Shown here: one piece after another, positions 1 to 5,122 of the stretch | Position numbering within the stretch: the stretch's first letter is position 1 | How the letters are laid out: every line of letters starts with the position of its first letter | Source: Deltaproteobacteria bacterium | GTDB lineage: Bacteria > Desulfobacterota > Binatia > UBA9968 | NCBI GenBank assembly: GCA_005879435.1 | Contig: VBKX01000298.1 | Coordinates: 1 to 5,122 of the forward strand | Reading direction: 5' to 3' | Length of the DNA stretch: 5,122 nucleotides | Program-made: the position numbers and the translations under genes | The notes under the pieces: generated by a model | The model's input: only the letters and a program-made list of their open reading frames with translations | Told to the model about the DNA's origin: nothing | The model's database searches: none

Positions 1-25
1 ACCAATTGCGACCGAGCCTATCACC

Positions 26-30
26 AGGAG
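26..30 (+). promoter_or_regulatory. Shine-Dalgarno of the secreted hydrolase gene
   Basis: AGGAG lies 8 nt before the ATG at 39. It decides the start: an in-frame TTG at 6 would add 11 residues ahead of a clean signal peptide and would place this ribosome binding site inside the coding region. No promoter can be judged because the window begins only 38 bp upstream. Confidence 0.75.
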
Positions 31-38
31 TCTTTCAC

Positions 39-1304
39 ATGCGCTTTCATTTCGCTCTGACGATACTGACCACTTTAAGTCTTTTAACAAATTCAGTTGA
101 AGCCGCGGACTATGAGTATCCCTATCACGACCCCTATTTAGCGACTGCGACGACCGCTATCTTAAGCGACGACGGGGCCACCGAGCGCACCAAGTCGACC
201 ATAGTCCGTGTGCCCGGTCTCCCCGGCAGAAATAATCTGCCCTCTCTCGAAGGACGCGGCGATGTAAGTCTTGCGCTTTATCGGCAGAATCATCCGGCGC
301 CGTTGCTTTTCATTCTCGCCGGCCTCGGATCCAGCCCCTACTTCGGGGTCGCTCCCTATTTGGCGAGCTTGTTCTACCAAGAGGGCTTCCACGTAGTCAT
401 TTTGCCGTCGCCGATGAGCTGGAATTTTGCGTTATCGGCCAGCCGCAGCGGCGCGCCGGGTTATGTTCCGGAAGACGCCCGTGATTTGTATGACGTGATG
501 CAAAGAACCCTGACGACATTGAGGGACCGGTATGACGTCAATGCCACGGCGATCAATCTTATGGCGGCTAGTCTGGGCGCGCTCGAAGGCGCGTATCTGA
601 GCGTTATCGATGCTGATGAGGGAAAGATCGGCATCGCCAAGTATCTTCTCGTCAATCCGCCCGTAGATCTCGCTTACGCGATCAAAAAAATCGATGAATG
701 GAACGCGTTGGCGGGTAAATTCGGCCGGGAGAAATCTCAGCAAATCATAGCGAAAGCGCTTGGCATCGTTGACTCCTTTTCCGAGGAAAGGCGGGACGAT
801 CCCGCCGTCTTCGATCGATTGGCAAAGAAGTTCGCCGGTTTCATGACAGAAGAGCTGCAATTCCTGATTGCCGAGAATCTGCAAAGTCAGTTTTCCGAAC
901 TGATCTATGTCACCCAAGTCATTCACGATCAAAAAGTTCTTACTGCGCCGAAAGACGACATGAGAAAACGCCTGGAGGAAGCTAAGAATTTCACGTTTAG
1001 CGATTATAATCAGAAGATCGGTTTGCCCTTATGGCAAAAACAACTCGGAGATCTCCAGGCCGATCTGGGAACTTTCATTCAACGCGGTTCCCTAGCGCAC
1101 ATCGTCGATCGGCTCCGGGGCAATGCCAAAGTACACATTCTGCACAACGCCGACGATTTCTTGGCTGGGCGAAAATCCATCGAAGCGCTCAAAGAGGCCT
1201 TGGGCGACCAAGTGACGCTCTATCCGTACGGCGGACATCTCGGCAACCTCTGGTACCCGGAAAACAAAGAATATGCTCTAAGATACTTCAAGCCGCGCCC
1301 GTGA
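39..1304 (+). CDS. secreted alpha/beta-hydrolase-fold protein
   Basis: Predicted exported serine hydrolase of 421 residues. The substrate is unknown. Residues 1-22 form a Sec signal peptide: a short basic start (MRFH), a hydrophobic core, and cleavage likely after VEA at 20-22, giving a periplasmic or secreted protein. The mature part has alpha/beta-hydrolase landmarks: a strand and oxyanion-loop-like segment FILAGLGSS (91-99), a nucleophile elbow MAASLGA with Ser178 (175-181), a late acid in HNADD (Asp372 or Asp373), and His400 in YGGHLGN. The order Ser, Asp, His and the spacing suit the fold. The elbow reads A-x-S-x-G rather than the usual G-x-S-x-G. About 190 residues separate the elbow from the acid, including a long, charged, probably helical stretch (about 215-345) that could be a lid or cap domain. 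The gene stands alone and converges on the phosphatase gene. Esterase, lipase or peptidase activity cannot be told apart from sequence, and a non-catalytic role remains possible. Confidence 0.8.
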   Translation: MRFHFALTILTTLSLLTNSVEAADYEYPYHDPYLATATTAILSDDGATERTKSTIVRVPGLPGRNNLPSLEGRGDVSLALYRQNHPAPLLFILAGLGSSPYFGVAPYLASLFYQEGFHVVILPSPMSWNFALSASRSGAPGYVPEDARDLYDVMQRTLTTLRDRYDVNATAINLMAASLGALEGAYLSVIDADEGKIGIAKYLLVNPPVDLAYAIKKIDEWNALAGKFGREKSQQIIAKALGIVDSFSEERRDDPAVFDRLAKKFAGFMTEELQFLIAENLQSQFSELIYVTQVIHDQKVLTAPKDDMRKRLEEAKNFTFSDYNQKIGLPLWQKQLGDLQADLGTFIQRGSLAHIVDRLRGNAKVHILHNADDFLAGRKSIEALKEALGDQVTLYPYGGHLGNLWYPENKEYALRYFKPRP

Positions 1305-1317
1305 ATGCGGCATTCGC
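1301..1317 (+). terminator. small hairpin over the hydrolase stop codon, possible weak terminator
   Basis: GTGAATG (1301-1307) can pair with CATTCGC (1311-1317) across a 3-nt loop, giving seven pairs including one G-U. The TGA stop (1302-1304) is inside the stem. No T-run follows, so this is not a canonical intrinsic terminator. It might act as a 3'-end structure protecting the mRNA, or be chance. Confidence 0.25.
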
Positions 1318-1348
1318 TCCGTTGACTTTCACCTCATGAGAGACTGCC

Positions 1349-1381
1349 GGACAGCGAGAAGTCCAAGTTCCGAGTCTGTCC
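1349..1381. repeat. 6-bp inverted repeat in the convergent intergenic region
   Basis: GGACAG (1349-1354) is repeated inverted as CTGTCC (1376-1381) around 21 nt. A competing pairing of AGACT (1341-1345) with AGTCT (1373-1377) is also possible. The stems are short and lack a T-tract, so function is uncertain. It lies between two converging genes, where a bidirectional transcription-end structure would be expected. Confidence 0.3.
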
Positions 1382-1410
1382 TTGAACAATTGAACCTTGA
1401 ACGCTTGAAC
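1382..1410. repeat. TTGAAC short-repeat cluster, left (4 copies)
   Basis: The hexamer TTGAAC occurs at 1382, 1390, 1397 and 1405, that is every 7-8 bp with 1-2 variable bases between copies. Four exact copies in 29 bp are well beyond what random sequence would give. On the other strand it reads GTTCAA. It belongs to the same family as the cluster at 1449-1511. The 185-bp gap holding it (1305-1489) contains no gene I can support. Confidence 0.7.
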
Positions 1411-1412
1411 GA

Positions 1413-1446
1413 GCTGCGCCTTAGCACGACTGTAACGGAGCGCAGC
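1413..1446. other. stem-loop between the two TTGAAC clusters
   Basis: GCTGCGC (1413-1419) and GCGCAGC (1440-1446) form a perfect 7-bp GC-rich stem around a 20-nt loop. It sits between the two repeat clusters, within the intergenic region where the hydrolase and phosphatase genes converge. With no adjacent T- or A-run it is not a textbook terminator on either strand. It could still help end transcription or belong to a repeated intergenic element. Confidence 0.4.
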
Positions 1447-1448
1447 GA

Positions 1449-1511
1449 TGGAACGGCTGGAACGTTTGGAACGGGTTTGAGTACTACTTTTAACTTATTG
1501 AATCTTTGAAC
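1449..1511. repeat. TGGAAC/TTGAAC short-repeat cluster, right, entering the phosphatase gene
   Basis: TGGAAC occurs at 1449, 1458 and 1467 with a strict 9-bp period (TGGAACGnn). A degenerate TTGAGT follows near 1477, then TTGAAT at 1498 and TTGAAC at 1506. The last two lie inside the phosphatase coding sequence, near its stop codon at 1490-1492, so the repeat seems to supply the final codons. The copies are variants of the hexamer in the left cluster. Confidence 0.6.
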
Positions 1512-1999
1512 TGCTCGTTTCTAGAAGCGCACCAGGAAAGCATTTCGATCTGCGGCATTGTTTCGACGATTGACCCCGCCCGCGACACCACACTCTCCGC
1601 CTCGTTCATCGGTTCGCCCAAGGCCAGCAGCACCGAGACCGCAAGCATCGCGGTGCGACCGACGCCGCCCGCACAATGAATCAGCACAGCTTCCCCGGAC
1701 TGCAATCGATTTGCTACATTTTTCGCAAGCGCCCAGAAGGCATCCCGATCCTCCGGCACCCCACCCTCACGAATTTCAAAAGGCAGGACGGAACAGGGAA
1801 CGGTCCCGGCTTCCAGGGCCTCCGCGTACTTCGAGGATTTCGCGTGAATTTCGTGTTTTTCGTTTAAGCAAACGATCGCGCCGACCGCATCGCGTTTCAG
1901 CTGATGCCAAACCCTCTCGATCGCTTCAAACCGACCCGGCATGCTGTGCAGCAGCAGTCTCCCAGGAATCCGCGCGGGAAGATCGACACAACGAAACAT
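1490..1999 (-). CDS. dual-specificity / tyrosine-type protein phosphatase
   Basis: Predicted cytoplasmic cysteine-based phosphatase of 169 residues, the usual size of a compact single-domain dual-specificity phosphatase. The P-loop is plain: HCAGGVGRTA (108-117), the HCx5R signature, with nucleophile Cys109 and phosphate-binding Arg115. The segment before it, PFEIREGGVPE (73-83), matches the general-acid loop of the family, but Glu78 stands where Asp is expected. A strand-like AVGAIVCLNE (38-47) starts the fold core. The start is ATG at 1999, preceded by GAGGGA; an upstream in-frame TTG at 2065 would overlap the epimerase stop and has less support. The gene follows the epimerase by 62 bp on the same strand, so co-transcription is likely. 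There is no signal peptide or membrane segment. Targets could be phosphoproteins, phosphoinositides or other phosphoesters; sequence alone does not say. Confidence 0.85.
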   Translation of the reverse strand: MFRCVDLPARIPGRLLLHSMPGRFEAIERVWHQLKRDAVGAIVCLNEKHEIHAKSSKYAEALEAGTVPCSVLPFEIREGGVPEDRDAFWALAKNVANRLQSGEAVLIHCAGGVGRTAMLAVSVLLALGEPMNEAESVVSRAGSIVETMPQIEMLSWCASRNEQFKDSIS

Positions 2000-2004
2000 T
2001 CTAG

Positions 2005-2010
2005 TCCCTC
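2005..2010 (-). promoter_or_regulatory. Shine-Dalgarno of the phosphatase gene
   Basis: On the minus strand GAGGGA precedes the ATG at 1999 by 5 nt. It supports this start over the TTG at 2065. The 62-bp gap to the epimerase stop shows no clear terminator or separate promoter. Confidence 0.65.
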
Positions 2011-2061
2011 TTTCGACAGAAATATTACTTACGACAATCCAAAACGGCAATCGACGCGGTG

Positions 2062-2937
2062 TCAATCGAGTAGATGTCCGGCCCTGAACCCGAGCATCTT
2101 TCCAGACTTTTCGGAATGATACCCAGCCCAGTTTCCTTCGCTGCTCGTGCGCAATCTCGCGCTGGGCAAATACTCCGTAACAAGCTCCGCAGTCGGCCTC
2201 TCCATGATCGTATTAGGTGCACAGATGTTAAACGCCTCATGACCGGCAAAGTTAGCTTCGACCGCGAGACGACACGCGAGAGCCGCATCGCGAACATCGA
2301 TATAGGTCCACAACGGGCCGCTCCATCTCAAGGGGTTTTTTCGTCTCTCTTTGAGAGTCTGGTGCGTGAAGTCGGCGCAAATCCCGGCGAATCGCAGGCT
2401 GGCGATCTGCATGTCGCTCTTGCTCGCAAATGCGTCGCAGGCGCGCTCAACGACGAGCTTGGATACACTGTAAGGATCCTGGGGATTCAAAGGATAGTCT
2501 TCATCCACCGGCAGATACTCCGGCGCCGACCATCGCGAGGGATAATAGAAACCGTAAATCGTCAGACTCGATCCCATCACGAGCTTCTTGACTCCGGCGG
2601 TAAAAGCCGCCGCTATCACGTTATAACTCAGGGTTACGTTGTAACCGAATATTGCCGCGTCGCCGAGCACGTTGGGAGTTTTCCACGTACGAGACTCCGC
2701 ATCGAATCCGTTGCTGGTATAGGGAAACTTTTTTCTGGCGAGATGGATCACCGCGTCGGCGCCTTCAAAGGCCTGGGCAAGATCCTCCGCCCGGAGCAGA
2801 TCGATCACCGAACCGCGGCAGACGCTTTCCGAGATCGGCACTTTGTCGATCGACAGCACTTCGTGATCATGGTCGAGCAATTCTCCGATCGTTAGGTGCC
2901 CGAGCCTCCCGGCGCTGCCTGTTACCACGATTTTCAT
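2062..2937 (-). CDS. NAD(P)-dependent epimerase/dehydratase (extended SDR)
   Basis: Cytoplasmic Rossmann-fold oxidoreductase of 291 residues. The N-terminus MKIVVTGSAGRLG carries the TGxxGxxG dinucleotide loop (6-13). Asp31, in SIDK at the end of the second strand, would hold the adenine ribose hydroxyls and favours NAD(H) over NADP(H). DAVIHLA (61-67) is the strand-4 motif. The catalytic set is Ser123/Ser124 in MGSSLTIYG and YSVSK (Tyr156, Lys160), followed by the characteristic YIDVRDAA (212-219). Length and motif order fit GalE-like or uronate-dehydrogenase-like extended SDRs that act on nucleotide sugars or related carbonyl compounds; the substrate cannot be named. The C-terminus MLGFRAGHLLD resembles the usual family ending, so the gene looks complete. 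The start is ATG at 2937 with only a weak GAGAG ahead of it. It is the first gene of a probable two-gene minus-strand operon with the phosphatase and diverges from the binding-protein gene. Confidence 0.88.
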   Translation of the reverse strand: MKIVVTGSAGRLGHLTIGELLDHDHEVLSIDKVPISESVCRGSVIDLLRAEDLAQAFEGADAVIHLARKKFPYTSNGFDAESRTWKTPNVLGDAAIFGYNVTLSYNVIAAAFTAGVKKLVMGSSLTIYGFYYPSRWSAPEYLPVDEDYPLNPQDPYSVSKLVVERACDAFASKSDMQIASLRFAGICADFTHQTLKERRKNPLRWSGPLWTYIDVRDAALACRLAVEANFAGHEAFNICAPNTIMERPTAELVTEYLPSARLRTSSEGNWAGYHSEKSGKMLGFRAGHLLD

Positions 2938-2945
2938 AGACTCTC

Positions 2946-2974
2946 GTTTAACGCTGTCGTAAAACTTTTGTCAA
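2946..2974 (-). promoter_or_regulatory. possible sigma-70 promoter of the epimerase-phosphatase operon
   Basis: Read on the minus strand, 2974-2969 is a perfect TTGACA -35 box. After 17 bp comes TTAAAC (2951-2946), a poor -10 (3 of 6 matches). Transcription would start around 2939, almost at the ATG (2937), giving a nearly leaderless mRNA. The -35 is good and the -10 weak, so this is tentative. Confidence 0.35.
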
Positions 2975-3043
2975 ATGAAGGTATGCTGGATCCTTTCGCT
3001 GTTGGCATATGCGTATTCAAGATGGTTGCGATGTTCCCGATGC

Positions 3044-3072
3044 TTGACATGAAATGGTCGCTTCAATAGATT
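3044..3072 (+). promoter_or_regulatory. probable sigma-70 promoter of the binding-protein/oxygenase operon
   Basis: TTGACA (3044-3049) is a perfect -35 box. A 17-bp spacer leads to TAGATT (3067-3072), matching four of six -10 positions. The start site would be near 3079, leaving a leader of about 42 nt before the ATG at 3121. Just upstream are three GATG words at a 9-bp period (3021, 3030, 3039) and an 8-bp palindrome GCATATGC (3005-3012), either of which could bind a regulator. Confidence 0.55.
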
Positions 3073-3108
3073 CCACGCAAGTCGTTTGTGCCGTCGCTGC
3101 GCTGATAT

Positions 3109-3114
3109 AAAGGA
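3109..3114 (+). promoter_or_regulatory. Shine-Dalgarno of the binding-protein gene
   Basis: AAAGGA ends 6 nt before the ATG at 3121. It agrees with that codon as the start, since a signal peptide begins directly there. Confidence 0.65.
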
Positions 3115-3120
3115 AAATAG

Positions 3121-4107
3121 ATGAGAAGAAGTCACTTGCGGTTAATATTCCTGGCGTGCTTCGCTTTATTGCCAATTTCTAACTTACAGCAAAGTTTTTC
3201 GGCGGAGGCGGCGAAAGTCATTATCGGTATGGATGCGCCAACGCTTTCCGATTTGCCGTTATCGGTAGCGCTCAAAAAGGATTTCTTTAAGCCAGAAGGC
3301 TTGAACGTCTTACCGGTGCTGTTCAGGAGCGGGCCCACCGCCATGCAAGCCCTGGTCTCGGGATCGATCCAATTCAGCACCGGTTTCGGAACTGGAACAC
3401 GGGCAGCCATGGCGGGCGCGCCGGTCAAAGGCATCATTGGGTTCAACAATAAACCGGCATTCATTCTTTACGGGCGTAGAGAATCCGGCATTCGCTCGAT
3501 CGCGGACATCAAAGGAAAAAAGATTGCCGTCACCGGCGTGGGCAGCACGACCGACTATGCCGCAAGAGCTATTCTAACTCATCACCACGTCGACCCTGAT
3601 AAAGAAGTTTCGATCCTGGCTGTGGGCAGCGAGAGTGTTTTTGCCGCGCTTCAGAAGGGCGCTGTGGATGCCGCCATTCTTTGGGCTCCGGGTTTTGCCA
3701 TCGCCGAGAAGCTCGGTATGGTCAGGCTCCAGTCGCTGGCCGACATCTTGGAGCTGCCCGGCTCAGGAGTCGTGGTCTCCGATCAGCTCATCAAGGAAAA
3801 TCCTCTTCTGATCAAGAAATTTTTGCGTGGGACGATGCGAGGATTTCATTATGTGCACGATCCAAAGAATAAGGATGAGATCGTGAGTTCGATAACGAAA
3901 GATTTTAACCTCGAACGGGACGTAGCGGACACCAACTACAAATTTATGCTGAGTATCCTGTCGGCCGACGGCAATATCTCGCAGCGGTCGATCGAAAACG
4001 GCATCGAACTTACCCGTCAGCGCGTGAAGACTTCAGTGTCGACCGGCGAGCTTGCCAAAAAGATGTACGATTTTAGCTTGCTGGAAGATGTTCAGAGAGG
4101 CAGATAA
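3121..4107 (+). CDS. ABC-transporter periplasmic substrate-binding protein, NitT/TauT (NMT1/SsuA) type
   Basis: Periplasmic binding protein of 328 residues that would deliver a small organic solute to an ABC importer. Residues 1-30 are a Sec signal peptide: basic MRRSHLR, a hydrophobic core at 8-20, and likely cleavage around SAEA (27-30). Cys13 lies inside the hydrophobic core and is not a lipobox cysteine. The mature protein shows the family pattern: KVIIGMDAPTLSDLPLSVALKK (32-53) with an early ligand-contact region, FFKPEGLNV (55-63), MQALVSGSIQFSTG (75-88), AAMAGAPVKGI (95-105), then IADIKGKKIAV (127-137) and a Gly-rich loop at 139-142 opening the second lobe, and LQKGAVDAAILWAP (177-190). 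The length is normal. Relatives bind nitrate, taurine, alkanesulfonates, thiamin precursors or aromatic acids, so the family does not fix the ligand. The oxygenase gene 19 bp downstream hints at an oxygenase substrate. No permease or ATPase gene lies next to it within the window. Confidence 0.9.
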   Translation: MRRSHLRLIFLACFALLPISNLQQSFSAEAAKVIIGMDAPTLSDLPLSVALKKDFFKPEGLNVLPVLFRSGPTAMQALVSGSIQFSTGFGTGTRAAMAGAPVKGIIGFNNKPAFILYGRRESGIRSIADIKGKKIAVTGVGSTTDYAARAILTHHHVDPDKEVSILAVGSESVFAALQKGAVDAAILWAPGFAIAEKLGMVRLQSLADILELPGSGVVVSDQLIKENPLLIKKFLRGTMRGFHYVHDPKNKDEIVSSITKDFNLERDVADTNYKFMLSILSADGNISQRSIENGIELTRQRVKTSVSTGELAKKMYDFSLLEDVQRGR

Positions 4108-4126
4108 TTTGATCATTGGAGAAAAA

Positions 4127-5122
4127 ATGATGGCGGAGGCAACCCAAGCGAAACTCAACCTGTCGGCGATTTGCCATGTCGGTCCCGGCAGCATCGGCGG
4201 TGAAATGTTTCGGCGCTACTGGCTGGCAATTTCCCGGGCCGAAGATTTAAAAGACATTCCCCTGGCAGTCAAGGTTCTCGGTGAGGAATTGGCGCTCTTT
4301 CGCGATGGCGCCGGCCGCCTCGGTCTCATGGGACTGCATTGCTCCCACCGCGGCACATCCCTGGAATACGGCGACATCGAGGAACGCGGCATAAGATGTC
4401 CTTATCATGGATGGCTTTACGACGTCGCCGGAAACTGTTTGGAGCAACCACTCGAGCCCAAGGGCAGCACGTTCTGCCAAAAGGTGAAGCATCCGAGTTA
4501 CCAGCTTAAGGAGTTAGGCGGCTTGATCTTCGCTCACCTCGGCAAAAGTGATCCCCCGCCGTTGCCGCGTTATTCCACCCTCGTCAGAGACGACGGTATC
4601 CGTTTGACGCTGCCGCCGCGCCATTGGGATTACAACTGGTTCAACTTTTTCGAGAATACCATCGATTCGCTGCACGCGTTTTTCTTGCATAAGCCCAGCC
4701 GCGCCGATCGTTCGTGGGAAAATGCCTTCTGGGATTTCCCGGGCGACCACCATATCGAAGCTCTGCCGACTGAATATGGCTTGAAGACGATCGTGCACTG
4801 GCCGGGCCCAACACCGGATACTCTGTACGTCAGGCTCACGAGCCTCGCGCTGCCGACGGTCTTTTCTCTTGGCGGACGCGGAGTCGAGGAAGAAGGATTC
4901 GAGCGCTTGCTGTTCGTGACGCCGGTCGATGACGACAACTTCATGGTCTTCAGCAGCGATTTCGTTCCTCAAGGTAAGGACGACGTGATCAAGAAAAGGG
5001 ATCAAACGCGCTACGCCCCGCCGGCCGCGGAGCCAATAAAAGAATATGACAAGCGCAAGAACGTGCCGTACCGAGGGCAGGTGTGGAAGGAGGACTACGT
5101 CTGCCAGTCCACGCAGGGAAAG
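4127..5122 (+). CDS. Rieske non-heme iron aromatic-ring oxygenase, alpha subunit (3' end outside window)
   Basis: Open from ATG 4127 to the window edge, giving 332 residues with no stop, so the gene is cut by the window rather than broken. The N-terminal segment HVGPGSIGGEMFRRYW (17-32) is typical of phthalate 4,5-dioxygenase-like oxygenases. The Rieske [2Fe-2S] motif is CSH at 72-74 and CPYH at 91-94 (Cys72, His74, Cys91, His94; 16 residues between). The catalytic domain has NTIDSLHAFFLH (177-188): Asp180, His183 and His188 match the bridging Asp and two iron-ligand histidines (DxxHx4H). The third iron ligand, a late Asp, should lie past the edge. The last residues VCQSTQGK resemble the conserved segment before that ligand, so perhaps 70-100 residues are missing. 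It would add oxygen to, or O-demethylate, an aromatic substrate using electrons from a separate reductase. GGAG at 4118-4121 serves ATG 4127 or the adjacent ATG 4130. The gene is co-directional and close behind the binding protein. Confidence 0.9.
   Translation, partial: MMAEATQAKLNLSAICHVGPGSIGGEMFRRYWLAISRAEDLKDIPLAVKVLGEELALFRDGAGRLGLMGLHCSHRGTSLEYGDIEERGIRCPYHGWLYDVAGNCLEQPLEPKGSTFCQKVKHPSYQLKELGGLIFAHLGKSDPPPLPRYSTLVRDDGIRLTLPPRHWDYNWFNFFENTIDSLHAFFLHKPSRADRSWENAFWDFPGDHHIEALPTEYGLKTIVHWPGPTPDTLYVRLTSLALPTVFSLGGRGVEEEGFERLLFVTPVDDDNFMVFSSDFVPQGKDDVIKKRDQTRYAPPAAEPIKEYDKRKNVPYRGQVWKEDYVCQSTQGK

Noticed and set aside
6..38. Extension of the hydrolase to an in-frame TTG at 6
   Set aside because: It adds 11 residues before a normal signal peptide, and the AGGAG at 26-30 points to ATG 39.
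432..932. Open frame of 166 codons on the minus strand inside the hydrolase gene
   Set aside because: It is the complement of a well-supported hydrolase sequence including the Ser178 elbow, and has no domain or ribosome binding site of note.
1413..1446. Canonical Rho-independent terminator
   Set aside because: The stem is good but the loop is 20 nt and no T-run follows on either strand.
1382..1511. CRISPR array
   Set aside because: The repeated units are 6 bp with 1-4 bp between copies, far too short for CRISPR repeats and spacers.
2000..2065. Extension of the phosphatase to an in-frame TTG at 2065
   Set aside because: ATG 1999 has a good ribosome binding site and starts where the domain begins; the extension would overlap the epimerase stop.
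2074..2895. Long open frame on the plus strand opposite the epimerase
   Set aside because: The minus-strand frame has full SDR motifs over the same span, and the opposite frame shows no recognisable domain.
3151..3165. Lipoprotein lipobox at Cys13 of the binding protein
   Set aside because: The cysteine sits inside the hydrophobic core with Phe-Leu-Ala before it, and a better AxA signal peptidase I site lies at 28-30.
4514..5005. Open frames on the minus strand opposite the oxygenase
   Set aside because: The plus strand carries clear Rieske and iron-ligand motifs through this region; the reverse frames look like shadows.
5100..5122. Oxygenase as a truncated pseudogene
   Set aside because: The frame is open and conserved up to the last base of the window; the missing end is due to the window edge.

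Overview
The window looks like chromosomal DNA of a Gram-negative, probably environmental (soil or groundwater) bacterium of medium GC content. Two proteins carry Sec-type signal peptides. The NitT/TauT-type solute-binding protein next to a Rieske ring-hydroxylating oxygenase is common in metabolically versatile Proteobacteria and in uncultured lineages such as Binatota, Rokubacteria or Tectomicrobia. That placement is an impression; nothing in the window fixes the taxon.

Layout: (1) 39-1304 (+), a secreted alpha/beta-hydrolase-fold protein with its own Shine-Dalgarno. (2) 1305-1489, a convergent intergenic region with short inverted repeats and two clusters of degenerate TTGAAC/TGGAAC repeats; the second cluster runs into the 3' end of the next gene. 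(3) 1490-1999 (-), a small dual-specificity/tyrosine-type phosphatase. (4) 2062-2937 (-), an NAD(P)-dependent epimerase/dehydratase-type SDR, 62 bp upstream of the phosphatase and probably co-transcribed with it. (5) 2938-3120, a 183-bp divergent promoter region with a TTGACA-like -35 box facing each way. (6) 3121-4107 (+), a periplasmic ABC-transporter solute-binding protein. (7) 4127 to the window end (+), the first 332 residues of a Rieske non-heme iron oxygenase alpha subunit, 19 bp behind the binding protein. This gene is cut by the window edge.

Functionally, the clearest unit is the right-hand pair. A periplasmic protein captures a small, probably aromatic or organic-acid, substrate, and a phthalate-dioxygenase-like oxygenase attacks a substrate in the cytoplasm. 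The transporter permease/ATPase and the oxygenase reductase are not in view and may lie downstream. The left-hand genes show no obvious link to this pair. I found no tRNA, rRNA, CRISPR array, insertion sequence or attachment site, and no convincing evidence of an undescribed multi-gene system. The notable points are the intergenic repeats, a Glu where the phosphatase general acid is expected, and the binding protein/oxygenase pairing.
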